A DNA stretch of 13,909 bases from Parvularia atlantis (taxonomy: Eukaryota > Opisthokonta > Rotosphaerida): the NCBI GenBank assembly GCA_943704415.1, contig CALSCO010001005.1, positions 1 through 13,909 on the forward strand, given 5' to 3'. A model generated the notes under the pieces. The model saw only the letters and a list, made by a program, of their open reading frames with translations, was not told the DNA's origin and did not search any database. Below are positions 1 through 12,851 of the stretch, one piece after another. Numbering within the stretch: position 1 is the stretch's first letter; each line of letters starts with the position of its first letter. The translations under genes and the position numbers were made by a program.

Positions 1-885
1 CCGGTCGTGGAAAACACGATGGCGTAATCGTTGATGCCGACGACGGCCAGCGCCTTGTACGCGACCTCGACGCCCAGGAAGCACGCCGCGTTGGCCGGGA
101 ACGCGCGAATCATGACCGGCACAATGCCCTTGTACAGGCCGAGCGGGCCCTCCTTGCGGATGAGGTCTGTGCGGGCGCGCATCAGGGGCGAGACGCGCGG
201 CTGCGGGTCTGGGATGGGCGCGCACCCGCAAAAACGTCGCGCATGCCGCGCGGGTAGGTGCCCTCGGGCGCCGACTGCAACCGCGACTTGAGCACTGCGT
301 GCACAGATCAGCACGGGCGCGCAGTGGCACAGACGATCAAGCACGCACCGTCGGCCGGGATTGACACGAGCCAGTTGCACACGCCGGCCATGCCGCCCGC
401 AAACAGCGTCGAGAGCGGGTTAAGCTTGCCCGAGCCTGCAACGCACGCGTGTGTGAGCGTTGCGGCAGCACTGTGAGCGCGCTTGCGCACCGTCGCTGAG
501 GCTGCGCTTAAAGTACTCGTACGCCGCAAAGTACGCGTAGCTGCCGGGGATGTCGCGCAAGAGCGTCGCGGCCGTGCCCTTGTAGATGCCCGCGAGGCCG
601 CTCTCGGCGTACACTTTCCGCATCACGTCGAGCGGGCCGTTATACTTGCGGTTGGCCGGGTCCTGGGTCTGCGTCGGCCGATGCGCGATCAGCGTGCGTC
701 ACGGGCAGACGATCGCCGTGCACCTGCAGCAGGACCTTGACGCGCTCACCGGGCGTCATAATCGCCGTCGTGAACACGCCCGACAGGCCACCGGCGAGGC
801 CGATCTGGTGCAGCGAGAGCTGCGTGTCCGAGACATTGTCAGTCAAAAGTCAGAGAGAGCGAGAGAGCGAGAGAGCGAGAGCGAG

Positions 886-967
<82 letters not shown>

Positions 968-1466
968 AGCGGCGGTGCGCGACCTGCTCGTCCGGCGTGC
1001 GGCGCTGCAGCTGCTGCCCGATGCCGTAGCCGAAGAAGCAGATGGCGTACATGGGCGTGACGCCGATGAGCGGCGCCGCCATGCCCTGCGTCGGCCCCAG
1101 CACGTCAGCCCAACGCCCCAGCCAGGCTTGCGCGCGCGCCTTGTAGAAGCCGAGAAAGCCCTCGCTCGTGAACGTCTTGGCGGCGCAGTCTACAAAGCCC
1201 TGTGCGCGCGCGCGCGCCGTCAGTCCGCCTGCCCACCGAGCCCCACAGGCGCCGCACCTTGTACTTGTTGGACGTCTGCAGCCGCACCTTGATCGTGTCG
1301 AGCGGGTGGCCCACGGCCACGAGGCACATGCCGCCAAAGCCGCCGGCGAGGAAGTCCTGCACCGCGCCGTGCGCCTCCCTCAGCACGCGGCGCCGTCGAC
1401 CCGCAGCGCCGCCAAGCGCCGCCAGCGCGCCCGCACCGCCGCGAGCGAGTGCTTCGTCTCGGTCAT
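1..1466 (-). CDS. Mitochondrial carrier, carnitine/acylcarnitine type (C-terminus cut by window edge)
   Basis: Probably an inner mitochondrial membrane antiporter exchanging acylcarnitine for carnitine, feeding fatty-acid oxidation. Nine exons join in frame: 1466-1437, 1356-1258, 1199-1140, 1085-984, 819-724, 668-491, 435-349, 294-226 and 166 to the edge, giving 295 residues without a stop, so only a short C-terminal piece is missing. The three carrier repeats are visible through their signatures: PLDTIK (about 28-33), PGERVK (120-125) and PADVLK (215-220). PGER in repeat 2 and the stretches [13 protein letters not shown] and [10 protein letters not shown] are typical of the carnitine carrier subfamily; exact substrate is inferred. 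The ATG at 1466 is chosen because a 30-nt first exon plus an 80-nt GTGCGG...GTGCAG intron gives the normal short N-terminus; an alternative ATG at 1488 reads through a basic, unlike extension. The third intron (1086-1139) starts with GC rather than GT, and the fourth holds an AG/CT microsatellite. Confidence 0.9.
851..966. repeat. (AG)n/(CT)n microsatellite inside a carrier intron
   Basis: An imperfect GA-rich stretch from about 851 runs into a perfect AG dinucleotide array at about 891-966 (roughly 38 units). On the minus, transcribed strand it is a long CT tract. It lies inside the 164-nt carrier intron (820-983), making that intron about three times the local typical length. A branch-like TTGACTGAC lies between the CT tract and the acceptor, so the tract is upstream of the branch site. 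Open frames of repeated Arg-Glu or Ser-Leu here are artefacts of the repeat. Confidence 0.95.
1086..1139 (-). other. GC-AG intron, 54 nt (carrier gene)
   Basis: The donor is AAG|GCGCGC and the acceptor ACGCAG|GGC, with a branch-like GGGCTGACG. No GT is available at the position where the protein family requires the junction. Removing exactly these 54 nt restores the conserved carrier stretch FYK-GMAAP; leaving them in inserts 18 unrelated residues in frame. Confidence 0.75.
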
Positions 1467-1563
1467 CGCGGGTGGTCAGCGACACCACGTGAAAAAGTCT
1501 TGTTCACTTCTTGGACCTGGGCGGCGTGCGCAGGACGACGAACACGGGCAAGACGACGTGCGG

Positions 1564-2152
1564 TCAGACAGCGTAGGGAGCAGAGACCAAAAAAAGCGGC
1601 ACGTCAAGTGTCTTGAAGAGCGGATTCGAGCGGCAGATAGGCTGGCGAACGTGAAAGTCACTGGCACTGCCAGTGGCAGAGCAGCGGCGTCGCGCATCGT
1701 AGCGATCGCCGTGTATTGCTGACGTCGCTGGTAGGCCTGCCGCGCGATCTCAGGACTCGCGGCGGACGGTTACCTGACTCGGAGCCGGAGGGCGACATGG
1801 ACTTGCGCGGTGATGGAGTCAAGCCTGCTCCTGCACTGAGAATGTCCTCAGGCTTGCCAGTGACGACTCGAATGTAGCCTGAGTACGCACGATGCGCGAC
1901 GTTGTCGGCAACACGGGGCTGGCGTACAAGAAGCACGTGCAAATCGACGGCGACAACGCGGACATTTGCCGGATGATGGCTCTAACTCTGCCGCCGCGCA
2001 GCACGACGTCACGGTCGCTTTCGACGCACAAGCGCCGGCACGTGCACAAGCTCGTCGAGCACGCGCTCCGCTATGGCCGGCGACACGGCCGTCGCCAGCC
2101 AGTCGGGGCTGCCAGTAGCATCACCGTGACCTGACGGATCGAACGCGTGCAT
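1564..2152 (-). CDS. Unrecognised candidate gene in an ambiguous region
   Basis: I do not recognise this protein. A minus-strand model joins 2152-2030, 1981-1774 and 1736-1564 into 167 residues. The proposed introns are GTGCGT...TTAG (48 nt) and GTAACC...GGCAG (37 nt, with a CCTGAG branch-like site). The protein would have an acidic/alanine-rich start, a hydrophobic basic stretch (VRVVAVDLHVLLVRQPRV), a Ser/Pro-rich middle and the end LFLVSAPYAV. It would lie 97 nt upstream of the carrier ATG and diverge from the fimbrin-like gene. Against it: local GC is lower, third positions are less GC-biased than in neighbours, the 37-nt intron is the shortest proposed anywhere, and the first acceptor is unusual. 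On the plus strand, 1892-2134 is also open and protein-like, with better third-position GC. The true gene may be on either strand, or the region may be non-coding. Confidence 0.3.
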
Positions 2153-2389
2153 TGCTTGTTCGAAGGCCGTGGTCACGGCGACCCGCTGCGGGCCCCATCC
2201 CCTCAACCCAGCTGGAGAGGGCCTCCTGAGCCCGCCGCCCCCCTTTCTGGAAGCACTTGCCCCCCTTTCAGTCGTCGGCGGGATGATGTGCAGCGTCCAC
2301 AGGCCCCGCGGCCACCTCATCGCGCCGCCGGTCCGCACGCCCTCGCTCGACATTCCATCTCGCGCCGACCCCACCGCCGCGCGCCAGCC
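2153..2389. promoter_or_regulatory. Region upstream of the fimbrin-like gene (divergent if the candidate at 1564-2152 is real)
   Basis: No gene is supported here. It lies immediately 5' of the plus-strand ATG at 2390 and must hold that gene's promoter. It carries C-rich runs (for example CCGCCCCCC near 2236 and GCCCCCC near 2260), which could be GC-box-like sites, but no recognised element can be named. A long plus-strand frame crosses it but is out of frame with the real first exon. Confidence 0.45.
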
Positions 2390-5218
2390 ATGGCCATGAC
2401 CGCGACTGCGACCACCGCCGGGATGGGCTCGAGCTCGGGCCTGACCGCGCACCGCACGTCGCTCTCTGCGATGCAGCTCGCTTCGCAGGGCGGCATGCGC
2501 CACCCCGAGTCGGAGAAGACGATCCTGGCCAAGGTGCGCGCGGGGCCGGGCGATCGCGTGTGCGGCGCTCGCTCACGCGCGCCCCGCGACGCCGCAGCAC
2601 ATCACCGAGAAGCTGCAGCACGTGAACGAGGTCAGCTCGTACCTGCCGCTGACGCAGGAGAACTTGCTCGAGCACCTGCAGGACGGCATCGTGCTCTCGT
2701 ACTTTGTCGCGCTCATCAAGCCCGTTATACCACTGAGCAAGGTCCGCGCGCGTCGTGCAAAGAGCGGCGCGCTGACGTGAGAGTGCCCGCGCAGCTCAAC
2801 CGCAACATTGACCAGCAGGCGCTCTCCAACAAGAAAGTCAAGGTGCAGCGCCCTTGCGCGTCCGTCACCCGCTGAGCCAACGCGCCTGCGCACAGATCCC
2901 CGGCAGCAAGCACATCCTCGAGGCGACCGAGAACGTCAACATGGCGCTCAAGGGCGTCAACGCTGTGCGTGCGCGGGCGCTGTTGCACACGACGTCGACT
3001 GACCCGCTCGCACCCGTGCGCGCGTGTGCAGGTCGGCATCAAGCTCGTCAACGTCGGCGCCGAGGACATTCTCAACTGGAACGACACGATCGGTGCCGGG
3101 TGGCTGGCCCCGCCCACGCGCTCACACACTCAACCGCACGCACTGCGCAGTGCTCGGCCTCATGTGGCAGGTCGTGCGCGCCGAGCTGCTGCAAAACATC
3201 AGCGTCTCGGGCCACCCGGAGCTCGTGCGCCTGCTCGAGGACGGCGAGAGCCTGCTGCACTTGTGCCAAGAGGGGTGCGCGCGCGACGACGGCGGCAGCA
3301 GCAGCGGTAGCTGAGCGCGCGTGCTCTCGCAGCCCCGAGACGATCCTCATGCGCTGGGTCAACTACCACATCAAGCGCGCCGGCAGCGACCGCACAGTGC
3401 GGCGCCGTGCAGCAGCGCCCGCGCAGACGATCATGCATACGCGCGCACGCAGATCACCAACTGGACGGCCGACCTCAAGGACTCGGAGTGCTACCTGCTG
3501 CTGCTGAGCCAGATCGGTGCGCGCGGCGCGAGATGCAGCGCGGCGCCTCGGCTGAGCGCGCTCGCCGCCGCAGGCAAGAAGTTTGTCGACCACGAGTCGA
3601 TCACCGAGGCCCTCCAGGGCGCCGACCTGCACAAGCGCGCGTTTGCCGGTTTGTGCCTTTATCGCGTCTCGTAACGACCGCTGACTGTACAAACGCTCGC
3701 GCACAGTCGTGTACAACGCCGACCGCCTTGGCTGCGCCAAGTTTCTCTCGGCCAACGACAGTGCGTGGGCGCTGCGCACGGCTCTCGCGCGGCCGCTTAT
3801 GCCGTCGCGCAGTCCTCAACTGCCGCGCGCACCTCAACCTCGCGTTCCTGGCCAATCTGTTCAACCGTGCGCGCCTCCACTGCCTGCGCGTGGCGTGCGG
3901 ACGTGCTCATCCGCGCGCGCGCACGGCAGACCACATTGGCATCCGCCTGCCGACGGAGGAGGAGGTCGAGGAGCTTAAGGAGATCATCGAGCGGCTCAAG
4001 GCGATGCTGCGCGGCAAGGGCATCGATCCGGACGACGAGGTGTGTGCCGTGCGCGGGGGGTGTGCTGCGCAAGCGCGCGCTGACCGCACCTGCGCCGTAC
4101 AGGACCGCACGTCGCGCGCCCTGGCCTCGAGCGAGCGTGCCCTGGCCAAGCTGATTGCGCGCTGCGAAGTGCTCGTGCGTGCTGCTGCTGCCGCGCACCT
4201 GCTCGCTGCTGAGGCGTTTTTCTCGCGCGCGCACACACGCAGGAGAAGCAAGCGCAGCTGGACGAGGAGCAGTACGACTCGATGTCGGCCATGCTCAAGA
4301 AGGCCAACGACCTGATCCTCAACCTGCACCAAGACCGCGACAAGCTGAGCAGCATCAACAAGGTCCACGTGCCGGCCGTGCGCACGAGCGCGCTCACCCT
4401 CGCCTTTTTCTTTTGCACACAGACGCTGCAGGAGCGCTACGGCAAGCAAAGCGACCGTCTCAAGCAGATCATCTCGCGCCTACCGAAGGACTTTGACCTG
4501 CCGCGTGCGTGCCGCCCGCCCCGCTGTGCAGAACACGCTCACACGCCACGCGCCACGCCCGCCGCCCAGCCGAGACGCCCGACCCGCCCACGTACACGCC
4601 ACCCGCGCCCGAGCAGACCAGCCCGGACCGCGGCTCGATCTCGACGACCGACTCGGCCAACGGCAACGCGGGCTCGTCGTCGTCGCAGCCCATGCAGGAG
4701 GATGAGGAGCCGAGTGTACCAGACCCGACGGGTGCGCGGGCCTGCGTGTGTGCACGGCGTCGCTGACAGCTGCGCGCGTGCAGATCCGATGGAGCACGTC
4801 GAGGCGATGCTGCTCAAGGCCCTGCCGCCGAACGAAGTCGCCAAGGCGCAGCGCAAGGCGCTCGAGACGAAGCAGGAGCCATGCGAGAGTGCGTGCGCGG
4901 TCTGGAGGCCCGTGCGGTCGCGCTCATGCAGCGGCAGTCGACAACCCGGAGCTGCTACGCAACCTCGTCAAGGGCGTCGTCGCGGCCAAGAGGGGCCTGG
5001 AGGGCGAGGTCGCGACGCTGCAGAAGAAGGCCGAGCACGACAAGGTCACGACCGAGGCCATGTTCTCCAAGATTGAGCAGGTGCGCGCTGGCGAACGGCC
5101 CTTTCACCGACTCACGCACCCGCACGCGCAACAGATCGCCACTGCGCTCAACAAGAACAAGAAGGACCGCGTCTGCGGCAACTGCGGCGCCAAATGTTCG
5201 CGCTGCAAGCGCGCGTAG
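2390..5218 (+). CDS. Fimbrin/plastin-type tandem CH actin-binding protein with coiled coils and C-terminal Cys4 motif
   Basis: Nineteen exons join in frame to 592 residues: 2390-2533, 2598-2741, 2795-2842, 2896-2964, 3032-3092, 3151-3274, 3333-3396, 3453-3516, 3574-3648, 3707-3760, 3813-3866, 3930-4039, 4103-4174, 4243-4362, 4423-4504, 4570-4731, 4784-4888, 4938-5080 and 5135-5218. Residues about 42-170 form CH1 (LQDGIVLSYF, VNVGAEDILN, VLGLMWQVVRAELL) and about 175-305 form CH2 (ILMRWVNYHIKRAG, ADRLGCAKFLS, LNLAFLANLFN). Both match the first actin-binding domain of fimbrin/plastin. True fimbrin has N-terminal EF-hands and two such domains; here only about 40 low-complexity residues precede CH1 and there is no second domain. 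Instead, about 308-428 is coiled coil, 429-482 is Pro/Ser/acidic linker, 520-570 is a second coiled coil, and the end has CxxC-x3-CxxC (CGNCGAKCSRC), perhaps zinc-binding. Inferred role: actin cross-linking through coiled-coil dimerisation. The start is the first ATG in a GCCAGCCATGG context. Confidence 0.9.
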
Positions 5219-5294
5219 CTGTACCCCCCCACGTGTCTTAATGTCTCTCTTGTTTTCTTTTCTGAGTAGTTGTGACAACGTGTTGCGGCAAGTA
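5219..5294. other. Convergent intergenic gap
   Basis: Only 76 nt separate the stop codon of the fimbrin-like gene (plus) from that of the CM1 gene (minus), so both 3' ends must lie here or overlap into the opposing gene. A T-rich patch (about 5242-5264) is present on the plus strand. There is no AATAAA signal on either strand. Confidence 0.5.
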
Positions 5295-6777
5295 TCACAG
5301 ACCAGACAGGCCTCGCTCGAGCATCTGGTGCTTGAGCTGCCCGCGCAGCTCGGCCGACTGCACCTCGAGCCGGACGATGCGGTCCAGCAGGCTCTCGCCG
5401 TACGTGCTGCCGGCCGCGAGCGAGCGTGGCCGCAGGGCCGAGGCGGACGTCGTGCGCACGGCCGACGAGGGAGGCGCGATGTCGTCCAGCCGGTAGTGCG
5501 AGCGCGGCGCAGCGGGCGGCGTGTAGTACCGGCTGCTGCTGCTGCCACTCGCACCGACGGCGGTCCCGCGCGGCTCCGAGTACCTGCGCAGCCGGGCGGG
5601 CGGGGTGCTCAGCACGAGCGCGCGCATGCACGGACGAGGGCGCACGCACGCAGCACGCCCGTCGTCGTTGTAGTACGTGTCCACGGGCACGCGCCGCCCG
5701 CCGCTGCTCCCGCGGCTCGCGTTGAAGCTGCGCTCGCGCCCAGGGTCCCAGTAGTCGCGCTCGCGCTCTCGATCTCGCTCGCGCGGCCGCTCTCGTTCGC
5801 GGTCACGGTCACGGTCGTGTTCGCGCTCTCGTTCGCGGTCACGGTCACGGTCGCGTTCACGATCGGGGCGCGGACGCATCTTACCGCGGTCTTCCGTGCG
5901 CAGCTCGTGCGCCCGCCGCCGCCTCCCGCTATCACCGCGCGTCGTATCGTCGCTGCTGCCGCTGCCGCTGCCGCTCGCGCTGTCACTGCGCCTGCCACGA
6001 CGATCGTCTTTGTCCTCCTCAGACGAGCCGGTGCCGCTGCCGTGCCGCCGGTGCCGCCGCCGTCCGCCGATCGGCTCCTTGCCCTTCCGTTCACGTGTGC
6101 CCGTGTCGCCGGCACCCCGGAGCGCCGTCGCGCCGCTCGCCGTGCGCGCCGAGCCCGCCGCTGCCGCCGGTGGTGTCGACGCGGCGGGCATCTTGGGCGC
6201 CGTCAGCGGCGAGAGCGGCGCGAGCGATGGCGCGGCGGCCGTGCCGACGGCCGAGTCGTCGGCGCCGCTGCTGCCGCGGAGCAGCTCGGGCGGGACGGTG
6301 CTCGTGTCGAGGTCCTTCGTGCCCGATGGCGCCACGTCAGCCGCCGTCGACAAACCGTATCGAGGACGCACCTGCCACGACAGCTCTGGTCCGCCGCCCG
6401 TCATCGATGATGCACGCGCCGCCGCCAGCCGCAGCTGCTCGTCGCGCTCGCGCCGCTCCTGCACGGCGCGGAGGAACTCGATCGTCTCGTGCGCGCGCTG
6501 CAGCAGCGCCGTGCGCTCGGCCAGCTCGGCCGTCTTCTGCGCGAGCGCGGCGTGCAGCTCGGCGTTCTGCGCGCGGCACGGCCCGATAAGGTCATCCGAG
6601 ACACCGACGCGACGCGGCCGCGACGGCGCGCCTCATGCACCGCGCGCCGCACGTCGTCCGGCAGCGCGTCCCACTTCTGCTTGAGGTTGTACAGCTGCAG
6701 CTTCAGGTCAAAGTTCTCCTTGCGCAGCTGCGCCTGCTCCTCGAACGTGAACGCGCGCGCCCCGCCGCCGTCGTCCA

Positions 6778-6822
<45 letters not shown>

Positions 6823-6928
6823 CGTCGCTCAACAGCGGCGCGCGGCGCATCGTGACGCCGTAGAGAAAAACGGTCGTGGCGGCCATGCTGCACCCACTCC
6901 GCGGCCATGATGGGCGAACCACGGCCAT
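5295..6928 (-). CDS. Centrosomin CM1-motif protein (predicted gamma-tubulin complex tether)
   Basis: Three exons join in frame: 6928-6653, 6566-5650 and 5583-5295, about 493 residues. LRKENFDLKLQLYNLKQKW is a clear match to the CM1 motif (centrosomin N-terminal motif 1), found in CDK5RAP2/Cnn, Mto1 and Pcp1, which binds and activates gamma-tubulin ring complexes. It is followed by a coiled coil (NAELHAALAQKTAEL onward), a Ser/Thr/Pro-rich disordered middle, a long Arg/Asp/Glu repeat, a Tyr/Ser-rich stretch and a short C-terminal coiled coil (LLDRIVRLEVQSAELRGQL). A run of 14 glycines precedes CM1. Inferred role: microtubule nucleation at a spindle pole or other organising centre. Starts: ATG 6928 lies in CCCATCATGG; ATG 6886, in frame, gives 14 residues less. 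The first donor is uncertain (GTGCGG at 6652 or GTGCAT 12 nt downstream, both in phase). The second intron (5584-5649) is 66 nt and stop-free, so its removal is not certain. SMC5 ends 13 nt upstream. Confidence 0.8.
5788..5859. repeat. 36-bp tandem repeat in the Arg/Asp/Glu region of the CM1 gene
   Basis: Two adjacent 36-bp units (5788-5823 and 5824-5859) differ at only a few positions, near their ends. They sit in a wider GGTCAC/CGCTCT-rich stretch of about 5757-5870. On the minus strand each unit encodes 12 residues of alternating Arg with Asp or Glu, so the charged tract grew at least partly by recent tandem duplication. Confidence 0.85.
6779..6820. repeat. (GGC)14 trinucleotide run coding poly-glycine
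   Basis: Fourteen GGC codons on the minus strand (GCC on the plus) encode an uninterrupted glycine run, flanked on both sides by Asp-Asp, in the N-terminal part of the CM1 protein. It is a simple repeat likely to vary in length between strains. Long poly-Ala and poly-Arg frames on the other frames here are shadows. Confidence 0.9.
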
Positions 6929-6934
6929 GATGGG
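6905..6934 (-). promoter_or_regulatory. Two CCCATCATGG motifs, 20 bp apart, at the CM1 gene start
   Basis: Read on the minus strand, CCCATCATGG occurs at 6934-6925 and again at 6914-6905. The upstream copy contains the first in-frame ATG of the CM1 gene (6928); the ATG in the second is out of frame. The same 10-mer marks the starts of SMC5 and the ankyrin gene. It could be a start-site promoter element, a start-codon context or both; its function is inferred from position only. Confidence 0.45.
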
Positions 6935-6941
6935 TCTCTGC

Positions 6942-11757
<4,816 letters not shown>

Positions 11758-11786
<29 letters not shown>

Positions 11787-11841
11787 TCAAGTTAACCGAG
11801 CCTGTATCCACCGGCTACCCATCAACCACTACCCATCATGG
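11758..11841. promoter_or_regulatory. Divergent SMC5/ankyrin start region with paired CCCATCATGG motifs
   Basis: CCCATCATGG lies at 11767-11758 facing SMC5 and at 11832-11841 facing the ankyrin gene. A partial copy (TACCCATCA) lies near 11817. An 8-bp inverted repeat, TGTATCCA at 11803-11810 and TGGATACA at 11839-11846, spans the plus-side motif. The outermost in-frame ATGs of the two genes (11786 and 11838) are only 51 nt apart, so this short stretch must serve both transcripts. The roles of the motifs are inferred. Confidence 0.5.
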
Positions 11842-12727
11842 ATACACGGTCACGCTCCTTTCTCGCCTGCCTTGCGCGCGCCTCGCCAGTCGCTCACACG
11901 CCCCCGCTCGGCATCGCACACCGCCACACTGCCGCCGCAACCGGTATGACCGTCTCGGGTACAACCAAGCAGACTCTCCGCAATCGTGCGCCGTGCCGCC
12001 TTTGCCGCCTTTGCCGCCCACGCGCTTCGTCTCACAGGGCAGCGCTTGCAGGACAACATCTGGATCGCGGCGAGCGATGACCGGCGCAGCGACGTCGTGG
12101 CGATGCTGGACGCGGGCGCGAGCGTGGACGCGCGCGACGACAACGGATACAGCCCGCTGTGCGCGCGCTCGTCGTTGGCCGACATCCGCGCGACTGAGCT
12201 CGCGCGGGGCGGCACACAGACAGGCCGCGGCGAGCTACGGGCACGCCGAGCTGCTCGAGCTGCTGCTCAAGCGCGGCGCTAACCCCATCATCCGCGACTG
12301 CGACGACGACACGCCGCTGCACCAGGCCGAGACGGTCGCGTGCGCACAGCTGCTGCTGGACCACGGGGCGGACCTGCTGGCCAAGAACAGCGAGGGGCTG
12401 ACGGTGCGCCGTGCCGCGACGCGATGCACTGCGATCGCCTGACCGCGGGCTGACGCAGGCCGAGGAGGTCGCGGGCAACGATGACCGCCTCGAGGTGCAG
12501 AACTTTCTGCGCGCAAAGATGGGTCTGCCGCCCGCGGAACCGCGGCCGGACGCAGAAGAAGTGCGTGTGCGCCGTGTGGCCTGTGACGGCTGCCTGACGC
12601 TGGCCGCGGTGCGCAGCAACTGGCTGAGCTCATGGCCAAGTACGAGCTCGGCGTGGTCGAGGTGGACGAGGACGGGGAGTGGGTCGACGCGGACGACGCC
12701 GATCCTGCCGATGCGATCGAGGAATAG
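11838..12727 (+). CDS. Small ankyrin-repeat protein
   Basis: Five exons join in frame: 11838-11985, 12038-12158, 12220-12403, 12459-12560 and 12617-12727. From ATG 11838 this is 221 residues; from the in-frame ATG 11946 it is 185. The core has three to four ankyrin units: NIWIAASDDRRSDVVAMLDA, NGYSPLQAAASYGHAELLEL, DDDTPLHQAETVACAQLLLD and KNSEGLTAEEVAGN. An acidic tail (GEWVDADDADPADAIEE) closes the protein. The layout resembles small fungal ankyrin proteins that begin near a DNIW-like motif; this is from memory of the family and no specific function can be assigned. Ankyrin repeats usually mediate protein binding. The upstream ATG was kept because it lies in the CCCATCATGG motif and the frame is open, but the added 36 residues (basic, Ala/His/Pro-rich) look unlike the core and may be 5' leader. 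It is convergent with SSU72. Confidence 0.85.
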
Positions 12728-12800
12728 AATAGACCCGGCACATTGGCCGTCGTTTCGTGCTGGCGAAGGCGTGCTTTGTGCTTTGTACAGTGTGCACCGA

Positions 12801-12844
12801 CTGGCCCGTGCCTGGCCCTTGCTCGGCCCTTGCCTGGCCCATCC
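12801..12844. repeat. 11-bp tandem repeat, four units, between convergent genes
   Basis: Four units of consensus CTGGCCCTTGC start at 12801, 12812, 12823 and 12834, with 1-4 changes each. The array lies in the 124-nt gap between the ankyrin stop (12727) and the SSU72 stop (12852), ending 8 nt from the latter, so it is probably in the 3' UTR of one or both transcripts. A related GGCCCGTGC occurs inside the last SSU72 exon near 12884. Confidence 0.8.
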
Positions 12845-12851
12845 ATACGGC

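Noticed and set aside
586-1060. Plus-strand frames with long Arg-Glu repeats, and a minus-strand Ser-Leu frame
   Set aside because: They are translations of the AG/CT microsatellite inside a carrier intron.
1258-1488. ATG at 1488 as the carrier start
   Set aside because: It adds an unlike Arg/Ala/Gly stretch before the first transmembrane segment. The ATG at 1466 with a canonical intron gives a normal short N-terminus.
2147-2875. 242-codon plus-strand frame over the start of the fimbrin-like gene
   Set aside because: It matches the real protein only within the first coding exon (2390-2533). Elsewhere it reads the promoter and intron 1, then continues in the wrong frame through exon 2.
4881-6410. 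509-codon open frame on the plus strand
   Set aside because: It starts inside the fimbrin-like gene in the wrong frame and runs antisense through the CM1 gene. Its length comes from high GC and lack of stops, and its composition is Arg/Ala/Val repeats.
6708-6910. Poly-Ala and poly-Arg frames over the GGC repeat
   Set aside because: They are out-of-frame readings of the glycine run; only the Gly frame continues into the CM1 motif.
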